Shown here piece by piece: positions 18,771 through 28,109 of a stretch of DNA of 64,000 nt; the first letter of the stretch is position 1; the number at the start of each line of letters is the position of its first letter. This stretch comes from Lachnospiraceae bacterium (lineage in GTDB: Bacteria; Bacillota; Clostridia; Lachnospirales; Lachnospiraceae): positions 62,001 to 126,000 of the forward strand of contig JAFSRP010000018.1 of assembly GCA_017446045.1 (NCBI GenBank), written 5' to 3'. Position numbers and translations under genes: made by a program. The notes beneath the pieces are model-generated. The model had not been told where the DNA came from and did not search any database. It saw only the letters and a list, made by a program, of their open reading frames with translations.

Positions 18771-20924
18771 ATGTTCAATGGATTTATCAAAACCGCTGCT
18801 GTTACCCCGAATCTGATCATAGGAGATGTGAATTACAACGTTACTGAGATCATTGACCAGATGTACCTTGCTGCCGATGCGGGCGTAAAGATCCTTGTGT
18901 TTCCGGAGCTTTGTATTACCGGTGCCGGATGCGGGGACCTCTTCCGGCAGACTCGTCTGATCGAGGCTGCATATTATGGACTCCAGGACATCCTGGATGC
19001 CAGTACCGATCTGGATATGCTTGTTTTTGTGGGGCTTCCATGGAGAAAAGACGGAAAACTCTACAATGTTGCAGCAGTCGTTAAAAGCGGTTCTTTACTG
19101 GGGATCGTGCCGAAAGTCTGTTCTTACAGTTCTGCAGATACAGATGAATACCGCTGGTTTGCGGACGGACAGGAAACAGCGGAAGTGATCGGGACTGACC
19201 TGATGTACGGATATATTCCGGACACAGACAATGCCGTGAATGCCGGGACCGGCCCGTTTCTTTTGCGGAACGACGCGGAAGATGATGATGAGTCTGACAT
19301 TTCAGAGCATGAGGATAACGAGTCGTGTGCTGAAATGGAATCATATGACAGCCTGTCTGAAGATACAGAATATACATCCGATTTTGATGATGCCCTGCAG
19401 ATGATCGAAGCGCCTTTCGGGAGTAATCTGATCTTTGAGTGCACGGATATGGAAGGCCTCTGCATTGCTGTGGAGATCGGAGAAGAATATAAGACCTTGT
19501 ATCCGCCCTCGGAATCACATGCCTGTGCGGGTGCAACGATCATCGTCAATCCCGCCGCGCCGCATGCCCGGGCGGGTCACTTACGGGAAAGCGAAAACGA
19601 ATTAAGGGGATTGTCAGAGCGCCTGATCTGCGCATATGTACGCGCAGGTGCCGGTCCGGACGAGTCTTCGACAGATTTCGTTTCTGACGGGTGCAGAGTG
19701 ATCGCCGAAGCCGGAACCATACTTGCAGCCGGAAAATCCCTCTCAAACGGCATAACGATCAGCGATATCCACATTGAAGCCCTTGAAGCCCTGCGGAGAA
19801 ACGGAAGGAATTTCCTGCCGATAGACGAACAGGAAGCGGAAGAATCCTATACTTATGTCGGATTTATGTTCACGGATGTCCGACGGAGTCCTCTTCACAG
19901 AAAACTGGAGCGAAATCCTTTTGTTCCGGCTGCTCGTCAAAGATCCGTATGCCGCGAGATCCTTGACATACAGTCTGCCGCTCTGGCAAAGCGTATGAGG
20001 CATACCGGTTCGAAGCGTCTCGTGCTGGGACTGTCAGGAGGATTGGACTCAACACTGGCGCTGCTGGTATCTGTTAATGCCGCTGAACTGGCCGGCTTTT
20101 CTTCCTCCGCGGTTTTGTGCGTTTCCATGCCTGCCTTCGGTACTTCTGACAGGACGCATGATAATTCTTCCGCACTCGCGGAATGTCTCGGGACAGAATT
20201 CAGGGAGATCGACCTTAAGGCAAGCCTTCTGCAGCATTTTGCCGATATCGGACATCCCGTCAGTGTACATGATGCGGCCTATGAAAATGCCCAGGCACGT
20301 GAACGCACACAGATACTGATGGACCTGGCCAATATGACAGGAGGCCTGGTCGTGGGTACAGGTGATATGTCCGAGGCAGCCCTGGGCTGGTGCACATATA
20401 ATGGGGATCAGATGTCGATGTATGCAGTGAATGCGGGCATCCCAAAGACCGTAGTGCGTATGATCGTGCACAATTATGCGATGGGTTCGGATGATATGAA
20501 GCTGCGGAATGTGCTTCTGGACATTCTGGATACCCCTGTATCCCCGGAGCTTCTCCCGGTCGATGATAAAGGCAATATCTCCCAACGGACGGAAGATATC
20601 GTGGGACCGTATGAACTGCATGATTTCTTTCTGTATTATATGCTGAAATACGGACTCCGGCCCGACAGGATATACTGGCTTGCAAAAACGGCGTTCGGGA
20701 AGGAGTATACCGCATCTGAGATCCTGCGCTGGCTGCGTGTTTTCTATAAGAGGTTTTTTGCATCACAGTTCAAACGCAGCTGTTCTGCCGACGGTCCGAA
20801 GATCTTCGATATCAGCCTCAGTCCGCGCGGCGGACTGGTCATGCCGTCTGATGCCTCGTCAATGGAATGGACGAGCGAGGTGGATATTCTGGCCATGATC
20901 GAAGACCAGTCCGGAGAGGAATAA
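18771..20924 (+). CDS. nadE: NAD synthetase with a degenerate glutaminase domain
   Basis: A 717-residue two-domain NAD synthetase converting deamido-NAD to NAD. The C-terminal synthetase domain is intact, with the ATP-pyrophosphatase loop LGLSGGLDSTLAL and GTGDMSEAALGW. The N-terminal nitrilase-type glutaminase keeps the Glu (FPELCITG, E46) and Lys (IVPKVCSY, K115), but the position of the nucleophilic Cys (EICED in the family) reads VEIGEEYKTLYPPS, with Gly at 237. An acidic, low-complexity insertion occupies about residues 168-206, making the protein some 70 residues longer than usual. The start at 18771 is set by AAAGGAGG. The changes predict loss of glutamine hydrolysis and use of free ammonia. 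PncB of the same pathway is encoded upstream. Confidence 0.9.
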   Translation: MFNGFIKTAAVTPNLIIGDVNYNVTEIIDQMYLAADAGVKILVFPELCITGAGCGDLFRQTRLIEAAYYGLQDILDASTDLDMLVFVGLPWRKDGKLYNVAAVVKSGSLLGIVPKVCSYSSADTDEYRWFADGQETAEVIGTDLMYGYIPDTDNAVNAGTGPFLLRNDAEDDDESDISEHEDNESCAEMESYDSLSEDTEYTSDFDDALQMIEAPFGSNLIFECTDMEGLCIAVEIGEEYKTLYPPSESHACAGATIIVNPAAPHARAGHLRESENELRGLSERLICAYVRAGAGPDESSTDFVSDGCRVIAEAGTILAAGKSLSNGITISDIHIEALEALRRNGRNFLPIDEQEAEESYTYVGFMFTDVRRSPLHRKLERNPFVPAARQRSVCREILDIQSAALAKRMRHTGSKRLVLGLSGGLDSTLALLVSVNAAELAGFSSSAVLCVSMPAFGTSDRTHDNSSALAECLGTEFREIDLKASLLQHFADIGHPVSVHDAAYENAQARERTQILMDLANMTGGLVVGTGDMSEAALGWCTYNGDQMSMYAVNAGIPKTVVRMIVHNYAMGSDDMKLRNVLLDILDTPVSPELLPVDDKGNISQRTEDIVGPYELHDFFLYYMLKYGLRPDRIYWLAKTAFGKEYTASEILRWLRVFYKRFFASQFKRSCSADGPKIFDISLSPRGGLVMPSDASSMEWTSEVDILAMIEDQSGEE

Positions 20925-20959
20925 CAGACCTCTCCTGATGAAGGATACGGGTAAAAACA

Positions 20960-21766
20960 GTGGAAGGACGCAAACGCAAATTTATACTGGAGCTCCAAAA
21001 AAAGTCCAGACTCCGGAGAGAAACGGGATTATATGTGATCGACGGACCCAAGATGGCAGGCGAGATCCCATCCGATGAAGCGGAAGAGATCTACGTGACC
21101 AGAGAATTTCTCAACTCTCCGCATGCTGCCGGATGTGAATGCCTTCTGAAGGCAAGGGGATTTACCGTAGTGACCGATACGGAAATGAAACAGATGTCGG
21201 ATACGGTGACCCCGCAGGGGATCCTTGCGGTCGTTCGTCAGAGAAGGATCCATGGACTGAAAGCGCTCCTTGAATACCCCGGGCCCCCTTTGCTGATGAT
21301 CCTCGAGACCATTCAGGATCCGGGAAACCTCGGTACGATACTGCGGGCATCTGAAGCAGCCGGTGTCACCGGCGTGATCATGGACCGGGAGAGTGTGGAT
21401 GTATATTCACCCAAGGTGGTCAGGTCCACCATGGGTGCCGTTCTGAGAGTCCCTTTCCTTTGTGTGGATGATCTGCTCCCTGCGGTCACTGCACTCAGGG
21501 AAGGAGGTATGACCGGCGGTATCCCGCTCAGGATCTATGCGGCGCATCTGGATGGAGCCTGCGATTATGCAAAGGTCAGTTATCGGGGACCATGCGCTGT
21601 TATGATCGGCAATGAATCCCGCGGGCTGACAGACAGTCTGACCGATCTGGCCGATGAAAAGATCCTGATCCCGATGTGCGGACAGACAGAATCTCTTAAT
21701 GCAGCCATGGCTGCCGCGATCATCGCGTTTGAAGCTGCCCGGCAGCGCAGAGAGAATGATTTTTGA
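20960..21766 (+). CDS. TrmH/SpoU family RNA 2'-O-methyltransferase
   Basis: A 268-residue SPOUT methyltransferase. An N-terminal substrate-binding domain (about residues 1-95) precedes the knotted SAM-binding domain with the three family motifs: NLGTILRASEAAGV, GNESRGL and LNAAMAAAI. It most likely methylates a ribose in 23S rRNA; the exact position is not readable. The start is the GTG at 20960. A sigma-A promoter for the next operon overlaps its 3' end. Confidence 0.9.
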   Translation: MEGRKRKFILELQKKSRLRRETGLYVIDGPKMAGEIPSDEAEEIYVTREFLNSPHAAGCECLLKARGFTVVTDTEMKQMSDTVTPQGILAVVRQRRIHGLKALLEYPGPPLLMILETIQDPGNLGTILRASEAAGVTGVIMDRESVDVYSPKVVRSTMGAVLRVPFLCVDDLLPAVTALREGGMTGGIPLRIYAAHLDGACDYAKVSYRGPCAVMIGNESRGLTDSLTDLADEKILIPMCGQTESLNAAMAAAIIAFEAARQRRENDF

Positions 21767-21792
21767 CATTGCTTTATGCCTTATGGTATAAT
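21763..21792 (+). promoter_or_regulatory. Promoter of the membrane protein-rpoD operon
   Basis: Perfect TTGACA (21763-21768), an 18-base spacer and perfect TATAAT (21787-21792). The -35 box overlaps the stop region of the RNA methyltransferase gene. Confidence 0.8.
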
Positions 21793-21860
21793 AATAGTTC
21801 AGTTTGGCATCATTTACACTTGAATGCAGCGACATATGCTGCGGTTCGGAAGGAGAACAC

Positions 21861-22169
21861 ATGGCCCCCAAGCGAAGCTACTCACCGAGGAAGCTCGGCA
21901 CCATGCTGGATACGGCACATATCGTGATCGGTCTTGCTGTGGTGATCATGGCTTTCTTTACGGTGCTGGAGCCTGTGAAATACATATTTCTTTTCCCTGT
22001 GATCTTCCTTCTGGCTGCAGTACTCACCCTGATCACGTCATGGTTTATGTTTACCGCATTTAAGCGTAACTCTCGTAAAAAGATTGCGGGAATCATATAC
22101 CTGATCGTAGGGCTTCTGCTGTTTGGACTGTTTGTCATCAGCGGGATCTCGATCTGGATCCGCGGATAG
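21861..22169 (+). CDS. Small three-helix membrane protein
   Basis: A 102-residue protein with a short basic N-terminus and three predicted transmembrane helices, at about residues 20-38, 43-62 and 75-98. The start at 21861 follows GGAAGGAGAACAC. It is the first gene behind a near-consensus promoter and directly precedes rpoD, so it is probably cotranscribed with the primary sigma factor. I do not recognise the family. Confidence 0.7.
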   Translation: MAPKRSYSPRKLGTMLDTAHIVIGLAVVIMAFFTVLEPVKYIFLFPVIFLLAAVLTLITSWFMFTAFKRNSRKKIAGIIYLIVGLLLFGLFVISGISIWIRG

Positions 22170-22186
22170 CGAAAGGTGGAAGTGAA

Positions 22187-23377
22187 TTGGATAAGGACAA
22201 GCTTCTCGAAAAAGTAAACAGACTTGCGGAAAACGCCAGAAACGCACATAACACGCTGAGTTATGATGAGATCGGCGAAGCGTTCAAAGAAGATGATCTC
22301 AACGCTGATCAGATGGACAAGCTCTATGCGCTGATCGAATCAAAGGGGATCGATATCGTCAATTCCGATAAGGAAACGGATGAAGAACCGGTTCCGGAAG
22401 ACGGTTTTGATACGATGGATCTCAACAAGCTCGACAATGTGGACGATGTACTCGGAGACGGGCTTGATGATGAATACGTGGATGAATTCCCCGAAAAGGA
22501 GATCGACGACAACGTCGATCTTGATGCGGTAGACCTTCTGGAAGGTGTAGGCACAGATGACCCGGTCCGGATGTATTTAAAGGAGATCGGTACTGTTCCG
22601 CTGCTTTCGGCAGATGAGGAGATCGACCTTGCCAAACGCAAGGCAGACGGAGATGAGGCAGCGAAGGAGCATCTCATCGAAGCCAACCTTCGTCTTGTCG
22701 TCAGCATCGCAAAACGCTATACAGGACGCGGGATGAGTTTTCTCGATCTTGTCCAGGAAGGTAATCTGGGACTGATCAAAGGCGTTGAAAAGTTTGATTA
22801 CACCAAGGGATACAAGCTCAGCACCTATGCGACATGGTGGATCCGGCAGTCTGTCACACGCGCGCTGGCTGACCAGGCAAGAACGATCCGCGTTCCTGTG
22901 CATATGGTGGAGACGATCAACAAAATGTCCAAGATGCAGAGGAAGCTTACGCTGGAGCTTGGATATGAACCCAGTATTCCGGAACTTGCAAAAGCGTTGG
23001 ATATGTCTGAAGAAAAGGTCATGGAGATCATGCAGATCGCCCGTGAGCCTGCATCTCTGGAGACTCCCATCGGCGAAGAAGATGATTCCAATCTGGGCGA
23101 TTTCGTTGCGGATTCCAATGTGGTCACACCGGAACAGAACGTGGAGTCAGTAATGCTTCGTGAGCACATAGACGCACTCCTTGGGGATCTTAAGGAAAGG
23201 GAACGGCAGGTGATCGTTCTTCGTTTCGGACTTGAAGACGGACATCCCCGTACACTGGAAGAAGTCGGCAAGGAATTCAATGTTACCCGGGAACGTATCC
23301 GCCAGATCGAAGCCAAAGCACTCCGCAAGCTGCGCAATCCGGTCAGATCGAAACGGATCAGGGATTTCCTTCAATAA
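22187..23377 (+). CDS. rpoD: Primary sigma factor RpoD (sigma-A)
   Basis: A 396-residue primary sigma factor. Region 1.1 is replaced by a long acidic N-terminus (about residues 1-115). Region 1.2/2 begins at [11 protein letters not shown]. Region 2.3-2.4 has [20 protein letters not shown] for -10 recognition and melting, region 3 follows, and region 4 ends with the helix-turn-helix [18 protein letters not shown]. The start is a TTG at 22187, preceded by AAAGGTGG at good spacing. I see no nearby in-frame ATG. The promoters annotated in this window match what this factor should recognise. Confidence 0.96.
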   Translation: MDKDKLLEKVNRLAENARNAHNTLSYDEIGEAFKEDDLNADQMDKLYALIESKGIDIVNSDKETDEEPVPEDGFDTMDLNKLDNVDDVLGDGLDDEYVDEFPEKEIDDNVDLDAVDLLEGVGTDDPVRMYLKEIGTVPLLSADEEIDLAKRKADGDEAAKEHLIEANLRLVVSIAKRYTGRGMSFLDLVQEGNLGLIKGVEKFDYTKGYKLSTYATWWIRQSVTRALADQARTIRVPVHMVETINKMSKMQRKLTLELGYEPSIPELAKALDMSEEKVMEIMQIAREPASLETPIGEEDDSNLGDFVADSNVVTPEQNVESVMLREHIDALLGDLKERERQVIVLRFGLEDGHPRTLEEVGKEFNVTRERIRQIEAKALRKLRNPVRSKRIRDFLQ

Positions 23378-23386
23378 AGTATATGT

Positions 23387-24130
23387 ATGACGGCAAAAAG
23401 GAATTACCAGAAAGAACTCGATGAACTGATCGCCCGCAACATGGAAGCCGGCATCCGGCCACGACTTCTGGTACACAGCTGCTGCGCACCGTGTTCGTCC
23501 TATGTCATGGAATATCTCAGCAGATATTTTGATCTGACGATGTTTTTTTACAATCCCAACATGGACAGCCGGGAAGAGTATGAAAAACGGGCAGCCGAGC
23601 TTAAGCGGCTGATCGGTGAGATGAACCGCGGGATAATGAAGGAAACTTCTGATAATGGGACATCCTCCGGGACGTTTCCCGGCAGGACACCGATCAGGCT
23701 GATCGTGGAGGAATATGATCCGGAACCTTTTGAAAAAGCGGCTTTCGGACATGAAAACGATCCCGAACGCGGCGAGCGCTGCCGGAGATGCTACGCGCTC
23801 AGGCTGCGCCGGACAGCGGAATATATGCGGCAATACAACTTGCTGCATAAAGACGATACACATTCCGATGAACTTCCTTTTGATTATTTTGCCACCACGC
23901 TGACTCTGAGCCCCCTGAAAGATGCAGCAGCATTGAATGAGATCGCCGAGCAGCTTGCAGCGCAGTTCAGACTTCACTGTCTCGTGACGGATTTCAAAAA
24001 GAAGGACGGATACAAAAGAAGTATAGTGCTGTCACAAGAATACGGACTATACCGTCAGGATTACTGCGGATGCCGGTATTCAAAAGCAGCAAGAAAAGCA
24101 CACAAAAGCCGGGATATGGATCAGGAATGA
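23387..24130 (+). CDS. queH: Epoxyqueuosine reductase QueH
   Basis: A 247-residue iron-sulfur enzyme that reduces epoxyqueuosine to queuosine in tRNA, a non-orthologous replacement of QueG. Conserved cysteine groups are visible: HSCCAPCSSYV near residue 31, ERCRRCYALRL in the middle and DYCGCRYSK near the C-terminus. They serve the 4Fe-4S cluster and an adjacent metal. It starts nine bases after rpoD and is followed closely by a Mrp-type iron-sulfur carrier, which fits its cofactor need. Confidence 0.92.
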   Translation: MTAKRNYQKELDELIARNMEAGIRPRLLVHSCCAPCSSYVMEYLSRYFDLTMFFYNPNMDSREEYEKRAAELKRLIGEMNRGIMKETSDNGTSSGTFPGRTPIRLIVEEYDPEPFEKAAFGHENDPERGERCRRCYALRLRRTAEYMRQYNLLHKDDTHSDELPFDYFATTLTLSPLKDAAALNEIAEQLAAQFRLHCLVTDFKKKDGYKRSIVLSQEYGLYRQDYCGCRYSKAARKAHKSRDMDQE

Positions 24131-24160
24131 ACATATCCTGTTATACAGGAGGAATATATC

Positions 24161-25018
24161 ATGAGTCAGGATTGCGCACCCAGCGCCTGCAGCACCTGCA
24201 GCGCCAACTGCGGCGACAGAAAAGCAGAAAACCAGTTTGCGGCCCATCTGGGCGAGGGTTCGTCAGTAAAACACGTTTATGCCGTGATGAGCGGAAAGGG
24301 CGGCGTTGGTAAATCCCTGGTCACAAGCCTTCTGGCATCGGCATTTTCAAAAAGCGGACATCGGGTTGCGGTTCTGGATGCGGACATTACGGGACCGTCT
24401 ATTCCCAAGGCATTCAATATCAACAAGGAAGATCTGGCAGTCAATGAAAGAGAACAGCTCGTTCCGCCTGTCAGCCGCGGCGGTGTGCACGTTCTTTCTT
24501 CCAATCTTCTTGTCCAGCATGATGACGATCCCATCCTCTGGCGCGGCGCTCTGATCGCGGGTGCCATCAAGCAGTTCTATACCGATGCCTTCTGGGATGA
24601 TATCGATTATATGTTCGTGGATATGCCGCCCGGAACCGGTGACGTACCGCTGACAGTATTCCAGTCACTGCCTGTTGAAGGGATCATCATGGTGACCAGT
24701 CCCCAGGAACTTGTCTCCATGATCGTGGGCAAAGCGGTCAATATGGCCCGCAAAATGAATGTGCCGGTCCTTGGCGTGGTGGAAAACATGTCCTATGTGA
24801 AGTGTCCTGACTGCGGAAAGCACATAAATGTTTTCGGAGAAAGCCATATCGATGAAGTTGCCGCATCCTATAATCTTTCCGTGCTGGCAAAACTCCCCCT
24901 CGATCCGGAGTATGCGGCGGCAGTAGACAGCGGCAACGTGGAAACACTGGACACTTCCTGTATGGAAAGGGCAGTGGATATTATCCGTATGGTCAGCGGA
25001 TTCGCTGTCAATCAGTAA
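24161..25018 (+). CDS. Mrp/NBP35-type iron-sulfur carrier ATPase
   Basis: A 285-residue P-loop ATPase of the Mrp/ApbC family, which binds and transfers 4Fe-4S clusters. The deviant Walker A is SGKGGVGKS (about residue 44), the switch region is MPPGTGDVPLT, and a C-terminal CPDC pair forms the bridging cluster site of the dimer. The N-terminus has an additional Cys group (DCAPSACSTCSANCGD), as in eukaryotic Nbp35. That would allow a second cluster. The gene follows an iron-sulfur tRNA enzyme (queH). Confidence 0.92.
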   Translation: MSQDCAPSACSTCSANCGDRKAENQFAAHLGEGSSVKHVYAVMSGKGGVGKSLVTSLLASAFSKSGHRVAVLDADITGPSIPKAFNINKEDLAVNEREQLVPPVSRGGVHVLSSNLLVQHDDDPILWRGALIAGAIKQFYTDAFWDDIDYMFVDMPPGTGDVPLTVFQSLPVEGIIMVTSPQELVSMIVGKAVNMARKMNVPVLGVVENMSYVKCPDCGKHINVFGESHIDEVAASYNLSVLAKLPLDPEYAAAVDSGNVETLDTSCMERAVDIIRMVSGFAVNQ

Positions 25019-25022
25019 AATT

Positions 25023-26069
25023 ATGAAAAAAATACTCGTTGCCGGCGGCGCCGGATATATCGGATCTCACATTTGTGTAGAATTGATCAATGAAGGTTAT
25101 GATCCTTTTGTGATCGATAACCTGTATAATTCTTCCGCTCTTGCTGTACACCGCGTGGAAGAGATCACCGGAAAGCATGTACCGCTTTACAGGGCGGATT
25201 TCCTGGATCCTGCGGAGATCAGCAGAATATTTGAGCTGGAAAAGCCCGAAGCGGTGATCATGTGCGCGGGATATAAGGCTGTGGGTGAGTCCGTGGCGAA
25301 GCCGCTGGAGTATTATTATAATAACCTCGGCAGCCTGCTTCTGGTATGTGATGTGATGCGGAAGCATGACTGCCGCAATATCATTTTTTCTTCGTCGGCA
25401 ACGGTATACGGCGATCCGGCCGAGATCCCGATCACCGAGAACTGTCCGAAAGGAGAGATCACGAATCCCTACGGGCAGACCAAAGGAATGATCGAGCAGA
25501 TCCTCACCGATATCCATAAGGCAGACAATGGCTTCAGTGTTGTTCTGCTCCGTTATTTCAACCCAATAGGGGCACATCCTTCGGGTCTGATCGGGGAGGA
25601 TCCCAACGGCATTCCTAATAATCTGGTGCCGTATATCGCACAGGTCGCTGTCGGGAAGCGGGAGATGATCCACGTATTCGGGAACGATTATCCGACGCCC
25701 GACGGCACCGGGATACGGGATTATATCCATGTCGTTGATCTGGCACGGGGCCATGTCAGCGCGCTGCGCAAACTGGAGCGTGACCCGGGCCTGCACATAT
25801 ATAATCTCGGGACCGGTCATGGCTATTCGGTCCTGGAAGTGATCGCGGCTTTTGAAAAAGCCTGCGGGAAGCCACTGAAGAAAGTGATAGATCCCCGACG
25901 TCCCGGAGATATCGCATGTTGTTACTGTGATCCTTCAAAAGCCCTGGAAGAGATGGGCTGGAAGGCCGAACTCGGCATTGAGGAAATGTGTCGTGATTCC
26001 TATCATTGGCAGACTCTCAATCCGGACGGATACGGGGATGGAGAACATGCACCTCTGTGCCTGCTTTAA
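25023..26069 (+). CDS. galE: UDP-glucose 4-epimerase
   Basis: A 348-residue extended short-chain dehydrogenase that interconverts UDP-glucose and UDP-galactose. The N-terminal NAD-binding motif is GGAGYIGSHICVEL. The catalytic Ser is in SSSATVYG and the YxxxK pair in NPYGQTKGM. A C-terminal substrate domain follows, with RPGDIACCYCD. The start lies four bases after the mrp stop and has no clear ribosome site, so coupling to mrp is likely. No other Leloir genes are nearby. Confidence 0.95.
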   Translation: MKKILVAGGAGYIGSHICVELINEGYDPFVIDNLYNSSALAVHRVEEITGKHVPLYRADFLDPAEISRIFELEKPEAVIMCAGYKAVGESVAKPLEYYYNNLGSLLLVCDVMRKHDCRNIIFSSSATVYGDPAEIPITENCPKGEITNPYGQTKGMIEQILTDIHKADNGFSVVLLRYFNPIGAHPSGLIGEDPNGIPNNLVPYIAQVAVGKREMIHVFGNDYPTPDGTGIRDYIHVVDLARGHVSALRKLERDPGLHIYNLGTGHGYSVLEVIAAFEKACGKPLKKVIDPRRPGDIACCYCDPSKALEEMGWKAELGIEEMCRDSYHWQTLNPDGYGDGEHAPLCLL

Positions 26070-26085
26070 TGCATTTGAATAACCA

Positions 26086-27333
26086 ATGTCTCACATTATC
26101 GTCATTGGAGGCGGCGCTGCCGGTATGATGGCTGCATACACTGCGGCACTGAGAGGGCACAGCGTACTGCTTCTGGAAAAAAACGAAAAACTGGGAAAAA
26201 AGATCTATATCACAGGCAAGGGGAGATGCAACCTCACCAATGCCTGTGATTTTCCTGTTTTTATTGAAAACATTGTGAGCAATCCCCGCTTTATGTATTC
26301 TTCGGGTCGCGCATTCGGACCCGGCGATATGATCAGCCTGTTGGAAGAGACCGGCTGTCCGGTCGTCGTGGAACGTGGCTGCCGTGCATTTCCTGCTTCC
26401 GGGCATGCTTCCGATGTCACAAAGGCATTGGAACGACGGCTGAAGGAAGCCGGAGTCCGTATTGAACTTGAAACTGAAGTGCTCCGGATACTGCCATTGG
26501 GACCTAAGGGTTTTTCTGTCACAGTATTACAAAAAGGAAATAAACGGGAGCTGCCCGCAGAGAGTGTGATCGTCTGTACCGGAGGGCTCAGTTATCCTTC
26601 GACCGGATCGACGGGTGACGGTTATCGTTTTGCAAAAGATGCCGGACTGGATATACGCCCCTGCTCACCCGCACTTGTTCCGCTGACGGTGGAGGAAGAC
26701 TGCAGCTGTCTTCAGGGAGTGAGTCTCAAAAATGTCTCGATCCATATCAGTGAAGCTTCCGGCGGCAAAACAGTATATGAAAGCGAACCAGGCGAACTCC
26801 TGTTCACACATTTCGGCCTGAGCGGACCTTTGATACTTACGGCATCTTCCCTGATCACGGGCGGCATCTCTGCCGGCAAAAGGTATTTGCTGCACATCGA
26901 TCTTAAGCCGGGTCTTACGCCTGAAAAGCTGGATGACCGGCTTCTCCGGGACTTTCAGGACCGTCAGAATATGCAGGTCGAAAACGCGCTCGGGAAGCTT
27001 TTGATCGCTTCACTGCGTCCTGTAATCGTGCAGCGTGCGGCGATCGATCCGCTGAAACGGGTGCGCGACATCACCAAAAAAGAACGCCTCCGCCTTGCGG
27101 AGATAATAAAGGGTCTGAGCTTCACCATCAGCGGGACACGAGGATATTCGGAAGCTGTGATCACGCAGGGCGGGGTCAGCACTACGGAGATCGATCCGAA
27201 GACTATGGAATGCAAACGCTGTCCCGGGCTTTATTTTGCCGGCGAGGTACTGGATGTGGATGCCTTTACGGGAGGATTTAACCTGCAGATCGCCTGGAGT
27301 ACAGGACATGCGGCGGGAGCGGGATGCGGATAA
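26086..27333 (+). CDS. BaiN/HI0933-type flavoprotein
   Basis: A 415-residue FAD-dependent oxidoreductase of the HI0933/BaiN/YhiN family. The Rossmann motif VIGGGAAGMMAAYTAALRGH is at the N-terminus, GKGRCNLTN follows, and the C-terminal block has AGEVLDVDAFTGGFNLQIAW. In some gut clostridia the BaiN member takes part in bile acid 7-dehydroxylation, but most members are of unknown substrate. No bai genes are visible here. The 3' end overlaps the extended cmk frame but not its chosen start. Confidence 0.9.
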   Translation: MSHIIVIGGGAAGMMAAYTAALRGHSVLLLEKNEKLGKKIYITGKGRCNLTNACDFPVFIENIVSNPRFMYSSGRAFGPGDMISLLEETGCPVVVERGCRAFPASGHASDVTKALERRLKEAGVRIELETEVLRILPLGPKGFSVTVLQKGNKRELPAESVIVCTGGLSYPSTGSTGDGYRFAKDAGLDIRPCSPALVPLTVEEDCSCLQGVSLKNVSIHISEASGGKTVYESEPGELLFTHFGLSGPLILTASSLITGGISAGKRYLLHIDLKPGLTPEKLDDRLLRDFQDRQNMQVENALGKLLIASLRPVIVQRAAIDPLKRVRDITKKERLRLAEIIKGLSFTISGTRGYSEAVITQGGVSTTEIDPKTMECKRCPGLYFAGEVLDVDAFTGGFNLQIAWSTGHAAGAGCG

Positions 27334-27383
27334 ACGACGTCTTACAAAGCCGTTTCGGGACAGGCTGGGTCAAGGAGGCCAGA

Positions 27384-28109
27384 ATGAATAAAAACACAGA
27401 TCCTCTGCAGAGTGCGGAGAAGAGCATCGGTAATTCAGGTACCGTAAGCGTTGCGATCGATGGACCGTCCGGTGTCGGAAAGACCTCGATCGCCAGATCT
27501 ATTGCGGAAAAACGTCATTATTTATATATTGATACAGGTGCCATGTTCCGTGCGCTGGCTGTTTATTATGTGAAGAAAGGGATCCCCGCGGAAGACGAAG
27601 AGCAGGTCATACTGCATCTCCCGGAGATCTCGCTCGATATGAAGCATAAAGAGGGGACCCAGCACATGATCGTCAACGGAACAGACGTGACGGATGAGCT
27701 GCGTACGGAAATGATCTCTCACGCCGCTTCCGTGATCTCTCAGTATGGGGCCGTACGGACCCGGCTTCTGGAAATGCAGCGGATGATCGCGGAAACAGAA
27801 AATGTGGTTATGGACGGGCGGGATATCGGGACCGTGGTGCTTCCGAAAGCCACGCTCAAAGCGTTTCTGACCGCCCGGCCGCATGTGAGGGCAGAACGCC
27901 GGTACCGGCAGCTTGAAGCGCTTGGAAAACTTGACGGCGCAACTCTTGAATCGATTGAAAAAGATATCGAGGAGAGGGACTACAGGGATTCTCACCGTGA
28001 GATCGCGCCGCTGAAGCCTGCAGATGATGCCGTGATCATCGACACTTCAGACCTTACCATCGGGGAAGTGGAAGCAAAGATCTTAGGCGCACTGGAGGAG
28101 AGGATATGA
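27384..28109 (+). CDS. cmk: Cytidylate kinase
   Basis: A 241-residue kinase that phosphorylates CMP and dCMP. The P-loop is AIDGPSGVGKTSIA, followed by YLYIDTGAMFRALA. The NMP-binding insert and RPHVRAERRYRQLE lie further on, and the lid DRDYRDSHREIAPL type sequence is near the C-terminus. The start at 27384 is set by CAAGGAGG; an upstream start at 27324 would add 20 residues without a ribosome site. The stop overlaps the ispH start (ATGA). Confidence 0.93.
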   Translation: MNKNTDPLQSAEKSIGNSGTVSVAIDGPSGVGKTSIARSIAEKRHYLYIDTGAMFRALAVYYVKKGIPAEDEEQVILHLPEISLDMKHKEGTQHMIVNGTDVTDELRTEMISHAASVISQYGAVRTRLLEMQRMIAETENVVMDGRDIGTVVLPKATLKAFLTARPHVRAERRYRQLEALGKLDGATLESIEKDIEERDYRDSHREIAPLKPADDAVIIDTSDLTIGEVEAKILGALEERI

